This document shows, one piece after another, positions 48,060 through 57,695 of a DNA stretch of 64,000 nt; the stretch's first letter is position 1, and the number at the start of each line of letters is the position of its first letter. The position numbers and the translations under genes are program-made. The stretch comes from Bryum argenteum. Its lineage: Eukaryota > Streptophyta > Bryopsida > Bryales > Bryaceae. The notes under the pieces were generated by a model. It searched no databases and was not told the origin of the DNA. It worked only from the letters and a program-made list of their open reading frames with translations. Location: positions 3,311,263 to 3,375,262 of the forward strand of contig CM073330.1 in the NCBI GenBank assembly GCA_037043015.1. Reading direction: 5' to 3'.

Positions 48060-48600
48060 GTAGTTAGTTAATCACGTTTTTTTAGCAATTGTAGAAAAGT
48101 AGTGTACTCAATACCAAACACTAAGTGCAATTGCCATTTTGTATGCAAAAACGTTGAATGTGTATATGAAGTTTTTGATTTTCTTCAATTTAAATATTCT
48201 TGGTGAATGAAATCTCACTATTGCATGTGGTATAAGCATAAAGGAAAAACCTTCAATGTCCGAGGTACCATCATTGATACATGGCAATTTTTATCATTCT
48301 TAATTATTTAGGAAACGTGGATTGAGCAATATTCATCACTTTATTTTTTGGATTTGGAGGAAGAGAAGTTAAAACTCTAGTTTCTAATATGAGTCCTTAT
48401 TGTTCTCTCTCTTGCCTTTGCATGTTCCCTTTATTATTATTAATTTTTTTTCTTTTCAAAAGAAAAGCATTATTGCGAATCAAACATTTTTGAGCCACAT
48501 GGTCTCAGGGATTCTAGTTAATAATAGCTGTACTACGTGGACGGTGGACCATGGAATTTGACTTGGAGAGTAAAGTGCTCTTCGTCCGAACAATCTGTCA
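48060..48600. other. Non-coding stretch
   Basis: AT-rich 3' region of WCHI copy 4. No gene or clear repeat seen. Confidence 0.5.
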
Positions 48601-48608
48601 TCGCTAAG

Positions 48609-48760
48609 GCGACCGGCGGTCCAACCAGGTAGGGCTAGGGCGACCGCGAGGTCCAATGAAGCGATGAAGTCAACGCCCGAGCGACCGCCGGTTCACATGG
48701 CGCGACAGCGTTGTTGTTAGGGCGACCGCCGATCTGGCTGTGGCGACCATCGATCTGGCT
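48609..48760. repeat. GGACCGGCGGTCGCC cluster 7 (reverse orientation)
   Basis: Copies here read GGCGACCGGCGGTCCAACC and GGCGACCGCCGATCTGGC, so most of the block is in the opposite orientation to clusters 1-6. It ends seven bases before a TATA box and lies upstream of the transposase remnant. Confidence 0.85.
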
Positions 48761-48766
48761 GTGGAG

Positions 48767-48773
48767 TATATAA
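48767..48773 (+). promoter_or_regulatory. TATA box of the hAT transposase
   Basis: TATATAA directly after cluster 7, about 230 bp before the transposase reading frame at 48,998. Confidence 0.55.
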
Positions 48774-48997
48774 GGAGTCGTTCACGGGCTCGAATTCACT
48801 TTCCTTTGCGCTTGGCCCGTTGTCTTGGGTCTCCCCATGAGAAGCCCCCTGCTCGGTCTATAGGTGCAAAGAGTAACTTGAGCCCTTGTAGTGCGTGTTG
48901 TCGTCACGGTTTCATTGCGGCGGCGGAGGTGCGGTTCGAAACATGGAGCATTCTTCCCAATCCAAATAAGTACGGATAATAGAAGAGACACTCGCAA

Positions 48998-51411
48998 ATG
49001 GGGCGAGTGGCTACGAGTATCCACGGAACGGAACGACAAGCCAAATACTCGCGTGTGCTTATTCGTGGGAAAAGCACGGTCTTTGTAAGGCAACGAGCAT
49101 TAGCTCATTTCGGATATCCTCACAATTCCCATTACCCTGGTGTACGAGGTTGCCCCGTGGAGTTCTCGAGCTATTCCGTGATCATGGAGGATAGTTCCAA
49201 AGAACAACATTTCTTATGCGGATGTTGTTCCGGACTCACGAGTGGATGCCGGCATACCATATGCGGCAAGGGAAACTACGGAGAACATAGATACCCCTCG
49301 CATCAACTCGTACAAGTGCCATCCCCTAACCTAAGGTCTAATCGGTGCCATCCTCTAACAAGGGGAGTCATGGCGGCAAAGAATGGACAAAGGATCTCTA
49401 CACTCTCTAGTGGACGGCGACATGGGCAAAGGAGTATGGAGGATAGTTTTGATCTTGCCATTAGGCAAAATTTGGATGCAAAGTGGGCTTCATTTTTCTA
49501 TGAGGCAAACATTGCATTCAATGTCGTACGACATCCAGCATTCATAAGTGCCGTTCAAGAGACAGCAAAGGCCGGTATTGGTGGATATCAACCACCCTCG
49601 TATCATGCTATTAGGACTACGATGCTCGAGGCGAAGAAGGCGGCTGTGCAAAAATCGGTAGAGGATCGAACAAAACTTTCTATCGAGAAGTACGGAGGAA
49701 CAATATGCTCAGATGGGTGGTCCGATGTCACAAGCAGACCACTCATTAACATGATGCTTGTTTGCCAAGTGGGAGAGGTGTTTTTGGGATCAGTGGATAC
49801 TACAGGGAAGAAAAAGGACATTGCTTATGTGGCAAATGAAATGGCGAAGTACATAGAGGAGGTTGGACCACAAAACATCGTGCAGATATGCACCGACAAT
49901 GCAAGCTCCATGTTAGGTGCTGTGAAGAAGTTGCAGATAGACTATCCTCACTTGTATGGACAAGGTTGTGCGGCACATATTCTAGACCTCCTTCTCGAAG
50001 ATTGGGGGAAAGAGGCGTGGGTTAAGCAATTGGTGGAGCAAGCCAAGAGAGTGTGCACATTTATTAAGGGGTCCCACGTCCCCCTTGCTCTATTCATGAA
50101 GTACTCGCCAAGTCGCACTCAAGGTACCACCCTGCACTCGATTTGCAACAAACTACTTGATGATAGAGCGGTTGTTAAAGCTACAACAACCTCTGAACAA
50201 CATGGTGATCGATCCGGAGTGGCATGTGTTTGTCCAAACATTGTTCAACGAGCAAAACAATCACGATTCTGAGACAAAGGCAAGGAATGTGCGGATTAGC
50301 ATTAGGAGCGATGAGTTAGGGAGAATTGTACGAAGTTTGTCAAAGTAGTTGAACCAAGTACTCCTAGCTCTTCGGGAGTTCGACGGGGAAGTACCAAACC
50401 ATGCCCGGGCGTATGTGATCATGTCGGACCTTAAATAAGGAACACGTGTTCTCTTTGCGTGAACCTCCATTCGAACTATCCCCGACATTGCTACAAAATA
50501 CGAGGATGCATTTCAAAAACGATGGGAGATGATGCTCACAGACCTCCACTATCACGCAGACTTTGTTGAACCCTTATTTGACAAATATTGGAGCAATTCA
50601 AAACAATGGAGAAGCAAGAAGAGCTTTAAACCGGGTCATAAGGAAGCTTAGCGCCCCAATGGGAGTGGTCTATGAGGAAGTGGTGCGGGAACTCATACAA
50701 TATGAGGAGAGGACGGGTCCATTTAACACCAATTCAGAGGCCCCTGATCCAGCTCACTGTGACTTGTTACCACATCAATGGTGGCATCAAGTCGGGGGGA
50801 ATGCCTTGCCAAAAATTGCGAAGAGGATTTTGGCATTGACATGTTCAGCTTCATCATGTGAGAGGAATTGGAGCATGTACTCTTTCGTGCACAACAAAGT
50901 GAGGAATCGGTTGCCAACCCTTCCAAAGCAGAGGACCTTGTGTACATCTATGCGAACGCCAAACTCGAGCGCCAGAAACGTACCAGATCGCCGAGAACGT
51001 GGTACGAAAATTACTTAGAAGAAGAGGACTCTGACGAAGAAGACTATGTACCCGACAATGAATGGGATGATGGTGTATTCATGGATAACTAGGAGGCGGA
51101 TGACGACAATTATGTCAATGACGGTAGCGAACACGACGACCTAGAGAATTGGAATGACAACGAAGGAAACATGACTATTCATGTCAAGGACCCGTTTGAG
51201 TTCGATGACGACCAGGATGTTCCACAACTGCCTCGCCAGTTTGCGGTATTTGCCAAATGACGGACGAAGGAGAAGGAGTGGCAAATTTACAACTCCAAGA
51301 GAGTACCGCCTAGCGAAACAAGACTTGGTAAACCGGATGGATGAAGAGAACATTGGTCCACTTAAAAAAGCGACCTACACTCTAACAACGACGATAAACT
51401 TGAGAGTGTGA
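48998..51411 (+). pseudogene. hAT-family transposase, decayed
   Basis: The gene that would have moved this element by cut and paste. A degenerate BED-type zinc finger lies at about 49,040-49,170 (RVLIRGKSTVF then RALAHFGYPHNSHYPGVRGC; the first Cys pair is lost or out of frame). The DUF659-like catalytic region follows in one frame: ICSDGWSDVTSRPLINMM (about 49,705) and VQICTDNASSMLGAV (about 49,880) carry the expected acidic residues, and GCAAHILDLLLEDW (about 49,970) the helical insertion motif. After frame changes near 50,160-50,270 and 50,560 comes the C-terminal dimerisation part, LTCSASSCERNWSMYSFVHN (about 50,840), and an acidic tail (EEEDSDEEDYVPD, about 51,020). At least four breaks are visible. 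The domain order is that of DUF659-type hAT proteins in plants. Confidence 0.85.
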
Positions 51412-51419
51412 AGGGCACG

Positions 51420-52610
51420 GTTACCACGACAGGAGTTCAAATGGACCAAATTAAAGTGGAACCTAACGATGTATCCAATTCAGGTTGTGTGAGCCATCTA
51501 AATGACTCATTAACATAGATTTGCTTAACTTTGCAAATTTTGTGTAAAAGTTTTTATAAAAAACTTCTAAAAACTCTAATTTATTTTACTTATGTTCTTT
51601 GATTATTTAAGCGACTCTAAATTCTAATCGTAGTATCCATTTTAATTTAATTTCCCATACTAATTTTTTTTTATCGTAGTATTCGGTTAAATAACCATTT
51701 CATTTTATGGCCTCTACTAATTTTCTAACCATATAATTAGTCTAATAGCCCATTTCCGGTTATTCGCCCATACTAATTTCTGGCTACACTAATTAACGGC
51801 CGCCCACACTAATTTCAGCGGAGGCCACACTAATTAACCTCCGCCCACACTAATTTCAGCGGAGGCCACACTAATTAACCTCCGCCCATACTAATTAGTC
51901 AGTGCCACACTAATTAAGTGCCGCCCACACTATATGGTGCGGCGACTACACTAAGTTACATAAAAATGATCTGATAAGTATGAACTCCAATAATTCAAAT
52001 TCACTACGCCTCCTCCCTCACTTAGTGAGTTGAAATTGTCTTCAATTTGATGCTATAAGTAGTTTTCTAGTTTTGCAATTGAAACACACACACAATTTAT
52101 CATTGCTAGTTTTCTTGATGATCAGTAGAAGTTCGTTTTTTCCGTTTCTCTTTTTCAGCGTGGTTTGTGAATCTTCATCTCTGGTGGCTGAAGCGTTGTA
52201 GAATTACCGGTTGTTGCAACGATATTAGTTTCTTCCCGGAGGTGCAATTGCCGGCGACAGTACAACAGACTCGTGGATCGACGTTGTTCAATGACGGTGC
52301 CGGTGCTTGGCGTGTATGTGGTCGGTCGGATTCGAAGCCGGAAGAGAAGTCGTTGTTGAGGTGCACGGGGTTTGTGAGACGATCCTGCCGAAGAGTGATG
52401 GTGCGACGACGGACAAGGTGTAGGAAGTCGTGACATCTCGAGCTCGCCGGTGTTGTTCTTGTTGGACCAGATCCGGAAGCGCTCGTAGAAGGCTTGTGCT
52501 TGAAGGCGAAATTTAATTTTTACTTGTTCATTGTGTAGATGTAGGAAAATTAGTAAGGTGAGACACAAAAATGATCAAAATCGGAGTTAAAATGAGGAAG
52601 TTATGAAGGT
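51420..52610. repeat. Non-coding stretch with CACACTAATT tandem repeat
   Basis: About 51,765-51,955 holds four or five copies of a roughly 41-bp unit made of CCACACTAATTAACCTCCGCC and CACACTAATTTCAGCGGAGG, which contains a short GGAGG/CCTCC inverted repeat. Between 52,155 and 52,568 open frames exist on both strands (minus: AFYERFRIWSNKNNTGELEM), but I cannot choose between them. Confidence 0.6.
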
Positions 52611-52680
52611 TTTTGGTTAGGAAGTTTTTTTTTCTAAACTCTGCTCCCAGTCTGTTTTTCTCAAAACAGTTATCCAATTG

Positions 52681-52865
52681 TTTTCATCCAGCAGCGCTGT
52701 TTTCATCCACAAGCGTTGTTTTCATCCAGAAGCGTTGTTTTCATCCAGCAGCGCTGTTTTCATCCAGCAGCGTTGTTTTCATCCAGCAGCGCTGTTTTCA
52801 TCCAGCAGCACTGTTTTCATCCAGCAGCGCTGTTTTCATCCAGCAGCGCTGTTTTCATCCTCCAA
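52681..52865. repeat. 19-bp tandem repeat
   Basis: About ten copies of TTTTCATCCAGCAGCGCTG with few changes. A 19-bp unit is not a multiple of three, so it opens all three forward frames with the same FIQQRCFHPAALFSSSS-type words. These are not real proteins. Confidence 0.95.
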
Positions 52866-52951
52866 CATTATTTTCGTCGATCTTTTCAACTCGTTGTGTT
52901 GTTATTAATTCCTCGAAAGACGGTGGGAGGATTTTTTAGCTCACAGGTTGC

Positions 52952-53569
52952 ATGGAAGTGGGGTCACCTAGAGTTTCAACCATTCGATCAAGGAATTCAA
53001 CTCTTAACGGAGATGACTCCGATGTACCTCTACAACAATTGTTCCCAAGGGTTACCCAACCTAAAGGGGCCCATACAACTCGTATGGTATTGCCCAAGAT
53101 GGAGGTCAAGATAGAACCAACAAGTCCAACATGCAACCGGGCATTGGCAGTGGCACGAGACGTCGGGCCATCTACACAACCTCGCAATCGTATTACACGA
53201 GGCCAGAAGCGTTTGAGGAAGGCACACGATCGACGATGTCGGAAAGGAGCACGTGTACATGAAGAAGTCCATGCTGGGATTGCTTCATCCAATAATCCGA
53301 ATACACGCGTAATGCGCCATCTACCACTGAACGCAAACGGGATCACTAATGCTTCACGGCCCTTGAAGCGCCTCGTTACAGTGAACAAGAAAACAACCAC
53401 GGACACGGAATTGCGCAATTTGGCGAGTGAGGTTGAGTGTGAAGTACGCAATGAGACAGAGGATGAAGACGAGGATGGCGACCAAAGCACCGATGACTCT
53501 CTAGGTGAAACCGATCCAAACGCAGATGAAGTATCAAGCGACGATACGTATACATTGAAGGATACCTAA
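52952..53569 (+). CDS. Unknown acidic-tailed ORF, last cargo gene of the giant hAT
   Basis: 205 codons from MEVGSPRVSTIRSRNSTLNG to a TAA at 53,567-53,569. A basic middle (RNRITRGQKRLRKAHDRRCR) is followed by a strongly acidic tail (NETEDEDEDGDQSTDDSLGE). The bias of the tail and its codon use look like real coding sequence, but I know no family. A possible acceptor, TAGCTCACAG, lies just upstream of the ATG, so it may be the last exon of a longer gene. It is the only cargo frame besides part of WCHI copy 3 without an obvious break. Confidence 0.45.
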   Translation: MEVGSPRVSTIRSRNSTLNGDDSDVPLQQLFPRVTQPKGAHTTRMVLPKMEVKIEPTSPTCNRALAVARDVGPSTQPRNRITRGQKRLRKAHDRRCRKGARVHEEVHAGIASSNNPNTRVMRHLPLNANGITNASRPLKRLVTVNKKTTTDTELRNLASEVECEVRNETEDEDEDGDQSTDDSLGETDPNADEVSSDDTYTLKDT

Positions 53570-53928
53570 AGACGGGTTATTAGAATTTTGTTATTTTGGA
53601 TTGGAAGCACGAAGTTCATTGTTAGTACTCGGTACAATACTACAATGTACTGCAAGTAGGGCAACTATTAGCTTACAATACTTTGGTATCCTAGTATGTT
53701 TCGGGAGTATAATACATATAGTTTGGTATATGTAATAGTTACATCATATATATGAATACTATGATTATAGACATGCGCAAATTTGTACTATGAAATGCAC
53801 CATTGACCTTGTTTCCAATTAAAAATGTATTCATAAAAATGCTTTGAAGCTCATTTTGTACCAATATGGATATATTTTTCTTGTTTCATATACAACCATA
53901 GTGCTGGTCACATGGGCGCTACCCCTGC

Positions 53929-54316
53929 GGCGACCGCCCGATAGCCATAAGCGACCGACGATCGCCCGGGCGTCGTCGATCGCTAAGTACTAGACCGGCG
54001 GTCGCCTAATAGCGGTTGCCGTGGCGATCGCCGATCGGTATAAGCGGCCGACGACGCCTCCTTCGCGATCGATCGTCGATCGCTCAATCTTGGACCGGCC
54101 GCGTCGCCTACTAGCGATTGCTAGGGCGACCGCCGGTCTCCATCTTCGACCGCCGTCGCCCTACTAGCGATTGCTAGGGCGACCGCGGTCTCCATATCTG
54201 GACCGCCGGCCGCCTTCTCATGGCGGCCGAGCGTCGGCGGTCGCGAGAGGCGACCGACGTTCGCCCGGTGCGACGACCGCCCGATCGCCTAGCGAGGTCG
54301 CCACCGGTGGTCGCCC
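53929..54316. repeat. GGACCGGCGGTCGCC cluster 8 (right subterminal)
   Basis: The largest and most mixed cluster. Units occur in both orientations (TAGACCGGCGGTCGCCTA and GGGCGACCGCCGGTCTCC), mixed with GCGATCGCCGATCG variants. It lies about 210 bp inside the right end of the giant hAT, mirroring cluster 1 at the left end. Confidence 0.9.
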
Positions 54317-56257
54317 ATCGTGACGTGTTTTTGATTTTCCACGTCATTATCAACCCTACGCCACGTAGGAAAATAGCTTTTTACCTCAAGGTAAATCTCA
54401 GCAAGTTTTTTACTATGTAATTTTTGGTACCGTCGACATTTTCGTCGACTCGACGTCTAACAGACATGTCCAATACGACAATTCAGACAGACATTCCCAA
54501 AATTGTGTCTAATAAGACAACCCTGCTTTGCGCTGGTGGTCTTCTTCACCGCGCGGGTAACCACCTCCTCGAGGATATGTCCCCACCCAATCTGTCTCCT
54601 GCCCAGGTAAGATTCCATGATCGCTTTCAGGAGCCGGTTCGACATTGTCTGTGGCTTCTCCGGGTTCAGGATCGGAACTAGAAATCGGAGAAGGCGTCGC
54701 TCCCTTGCATTCACGCAGTCCTCCACCCGGAATCCATCATGCTCGTGTGCCGGGTTGTGGAACTTCCCGATCAGGGAGGGGTCGTTCCTCACCTGAATGT
54801 ATCCGGTGGGGGAGTCCGGGAAGCCATAGGTCGCTCTCCAGCAAGCCTCCTGCCAGAAGTGCGGCTTGGCTCGGACAGGGTTATCTGCAAAGGTCGGTGG
54901 ATCCTGTCCGGACGCGGCCTCCTCAATGATCTCTGCGTCCTCCACGTTCCAGGGCACCCAATACAACCCTGCGCACCCGATCCGTCTGAGATCCTGCACC
55001 AGCTGTGCTCGGGCATCCTCCGCCATCGGAATGCCAGCTTGGATGATCTTACTCCGGGTTCGCGAAGCTCGCTCTCCGGCCATGGTTCCGTACTCTCCTT
55101 CCCCGGGCTATGGCGTACAGGACGGCCGCGTGGAGCAGGAGCGCGCGTACAAAATTTGGGAGCAACAACGTCGACAAGGGCACGAAAAACGAGGAGGAGG
55201 GAAAAAGGGGGGTAACGGCCAAAATTGGCCGCTAAAGACAACGGAGTGGGGGAGGTGGATGGCGGCGCATCATTAATCACGGGCTTTTGTCAGCCCGGGA
55301 CTGTCGGCGCCGCCGCCGGTATTTCCTCCGCCCGGCCCGTCGTTGCTACCCGGCCCGGCGTTGCTGCCCGGGTCGGCAGTCATACCCGGACCGGTACCCG
55401 CCAGGGCAATCATACCCTGCCGCCGTATCCGCCCACCGATACCCTACTGTTGGTACCCGGCCAACGTCTACCCGGTCGGGCTTATCCGGTCGCGGCTAGC
55501 CGGTCTGAGGCAGTCCTTACACTACTAGAATGCTCCACTGCGAACTACGGCCCGGAAACTACGTTTGAGACTCTGGCCTCGTTTTTGCGGATTTTTGCTA
55601 CGTTTATGACGGGCTAGATTTTCGGACCGGCGCTGCTACGTTATCTCGGGGTTCGTACAAATGGAACTACGCTACCTTGGGAACGCGCAGTTCCCCTATG
55701 TAATCGCTGTTATCCTGGTAGGGCGTAAATTGCGGCCTCGGGGGTTTAACGGAGTATGCTATTATGGGATTTCGGCAGTACGACTGGGTAAAGCGGATAA
55801 TGGATTGTACATAAGGTAAGTATGACATGGCATTGCTGTGAGTAGATTTGCCTGGGTTCTTGCATTCCCCGAAATACTAGTAAAAATAGCTGACTTACTG
55901 AAAACGCAAATTCTCGTATCGAATTCCTGAACCACGAGGTGAAAATATAACTAATCGGTGAAAATCCTAGACTATAAAACTCTATCTACAATCCAAAGTA
56001 ATATTTGCTTGGCTTACCCTTGTGTACTTCAGAACCGAGTTTTGGATCTAATTATAAATAATTAGAATTTGACAGTAATAAAAAAGTTTCCAATATCACC
56101 TAGTGAATGAAGTTCAATGGGAAGGGAGTTCCAAAATAAGTGGTATATAAATTATTTTTAATTTTAAATCTGGTGATAATCTCTGTCATGGATATTTATT
56201 CAATATACATATAAGTGTGGGTATCAACAAATATCTTCAGGATTGTATGAAACTCAC

Positions 56258-56566
56258 CTGATACTTAGCGGACATGTTATACCGTTCGATATGTTTATCA
56301 ACGATTGATAGGAACCGCATGCTTGGCTTCTCTTTCTCTGCACATCTACGACATAGACAATACACCTTGAATTCAGGTTGGTGAAATTGATCGTCACTTA
56401 CCGTATCCATCCCCCATCTTCTTTTTCTAGCACTTGTAACAAGCGGAGGTGGTGATTGCATCGAGGTCGTGACGTTGGGTACATCTATGGAGTTCCTAGG
56501 AGTGCAATCTACGACATTCACAACCTTGTGTGTACAAGGCATGGTGCAATTCCTATACAAATTCAA
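56258..56566 (-). CDS. Exon of a CACTA protein with CxC..C motif
   Basis: The minus-strand frame starts at 56,566 or 56,542 (MPCTHKVVNVVDCTPRN). It passes KVYCLCRRCAEKEKP and IVDKHIERYNMSAKYQ, and meets a clean donor, TATCAG|GTGAGT, at 56,258. The C-x-C-x2-C spacing followed by a helix resembles the first exon of TNP2-type CACTA proteins. No following exon was found in the remaining 740 bp to the element's left end, so the gene is truncated. Confidence 0.4.
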
Positions 56567-57129
56567 GTATACAATGCATAAGAACTTAGTACAACAGTAT
56601 AGGACTAAATTTTAGAGCAAATCAATGAACAGGAACACTTCTTCACACAAGTATGGTTAAACTAGAATTCCCTTATTTAAAATATCGAATACGTAATCCA
56701 CAAAATCATATGCTGGGAAATAAAAAATATTAAGAAATGGAAGAGACCAAATAAAATTAAAAACAAACTATTTTCTCTGAACTCACAAGTGATAATGAAA
56801 AACCCGGGCAATTAAGTTATGTAGTTTTAAAGTGGCCACGTCAAGTACAGCACAGAAATTCAAAATCAATAAACCATATCCATGATTAGGATTTCCTATT
56901 ATTACTAATGAGGACGATGGCGAGTTAAAGTTCTGGAAACCCTCGAGCGTTTTCCGTGTTACAGAGCGTTACGTGATTATGCCTACTCTATGGCATGATT
57001 CACCTACCACCATCCTCTGAGAGGGGTCTGGGTCTGGCGAAGCAGCTCATTCTTGGGTTTCTTTCACTTTCTCTCACCTGAAGTTGTGTGTGTGAGCTCT
57101 GAGTTTCTGTTCGTTGAGTTAGTTTTTTC

Positions 57130-57695
57130 GCTTACAGTTTGTTATTTCGTCACCTGCGCAGAGTGCATCGCGTCGTAGTGAGCGAGCGCAATCCGAGAAG
57201 CGCGTCAGTTGTCGAAGTTTTCCGAGCTACTTCTGTTTGCAGGACCCGCTCGATAATCTTAGTTCAGACTCTTGTGATTGTGGCCCAAGCCCATAGTGTT
57301 CTTGAGGGCTTGTTCATGTCGATGAGCGCGACTCAAGGCCACGAGGGGCTTCAGTTTATCACTCAGTGCTTTCAGGGGTTTAGTGTCGTCTATTTTGCTT
57401 GATTAGCTTGACATTTCTGAGTCAATAGCGAGGATAGAAGAGGAACCTGGTCGCATCTTCCTAGTGCAGTGAGGAAGAAAGTGCGCGTACGTCTTCCGAC
57501 GAGGAAAACGAGGATGAAACGTCGAAACCAGCTTCAAGCTCTGATGACTCTGCGGACACGAGCAAGGCTGACAGCGGCGATAGTGACGAAGGAGAGGATT
57601 CAGAGAAGGTGCAAACCGAAGACGAGGACAATGAGAATGAGATTGAAGGTGACGAGAACTCCTCAGATGCTGCGACTTCGGATCACGCTGAGTAA
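57130..57695 (+). CDS. Partial gene with acidic last exon inside CACTA 1
   Basis: A 3' exon runs from an acceptor, TTCCTAGTGCAG, at 57,470 to TAA at 57,693-57,695. It reads EEESARTSSDEENEDETSKP and onward as a Ser/Asp/Glu-rich tail of 74 residues. This reading is in a different frame from the longest Arg-rich frame over the same bases; the acidic frame has the typical low-complexity codon pattern of real acidic tails. Upstream, after an acceptor TCACCTGCGCAG (57,162), a possible exon reads SASRRSERAQSEKRVS. A pyrimidine-rich leader lies at 57,050-57,130. Acidic tails of this kind are seen in chromatin proteins. It could be a captured host gene piece or the element's second protein. Confidence 0.4.

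Larger units (their letters stand above)
33567..54525 (+). mobile_element. Giant hAT transposon with cargo genes, 20,959 bp
   Basis: The left end is CAGGGTTGTCTTGCTAGACA and the right end is the complement of CAGGGTTGTCTTATTAGACA; 20 of the first 22 bases agree. An identical 8-bp CTTTGCGC flanks the element (33,559-33,566 and 54,526-54,533). An 8-bp duplication and CAGGG ends are the hAT signature, and a hAT transposase remnant lies inside (48,998-51,411). Subterminal zones at both ends hold repeated CAGACAGACA, ATGTCTAATAGA and GTCTAACAGACATGTC words. CCTACGTGG and GATTTACC words then appear in inverted order at the two ends, followed by GGACCGGCGGTCGCC clusters. Cargo: a kinase-like gene (-), four copies of an unknown WCHI family (+,-,+,+), the transposase (+) and an acidic ORF (+). 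No internal copy of the terminal sequence was seen, which argues against a chain of nested elements. Most cargo genes are decayed, so the element is old or inactive, even though its TSD is perfect. Confidence 0.9.

Noticed and set aside
48782-49093. Minus-strand frame over the transposase start.
   Set aside because: Shadow of the hAT gene; the plus strand carries the zinc-finger-like and catalytic motifs.
52613-53114. Three overlapping forward frames with Phe-His-Pro-Ala-Ala-Leu repeats.
   Set aside because: The 19-bp repeat opens all frames alike; repeat artefact.
33762-54316. Regularly recurring short repeats considered as CRISPR-like arrays.
   Set aside because: Spacers are not unique or of constant length, the units are variable palindromes, and the DNA is eukaryotic; they are subterminal and promoter repeats.
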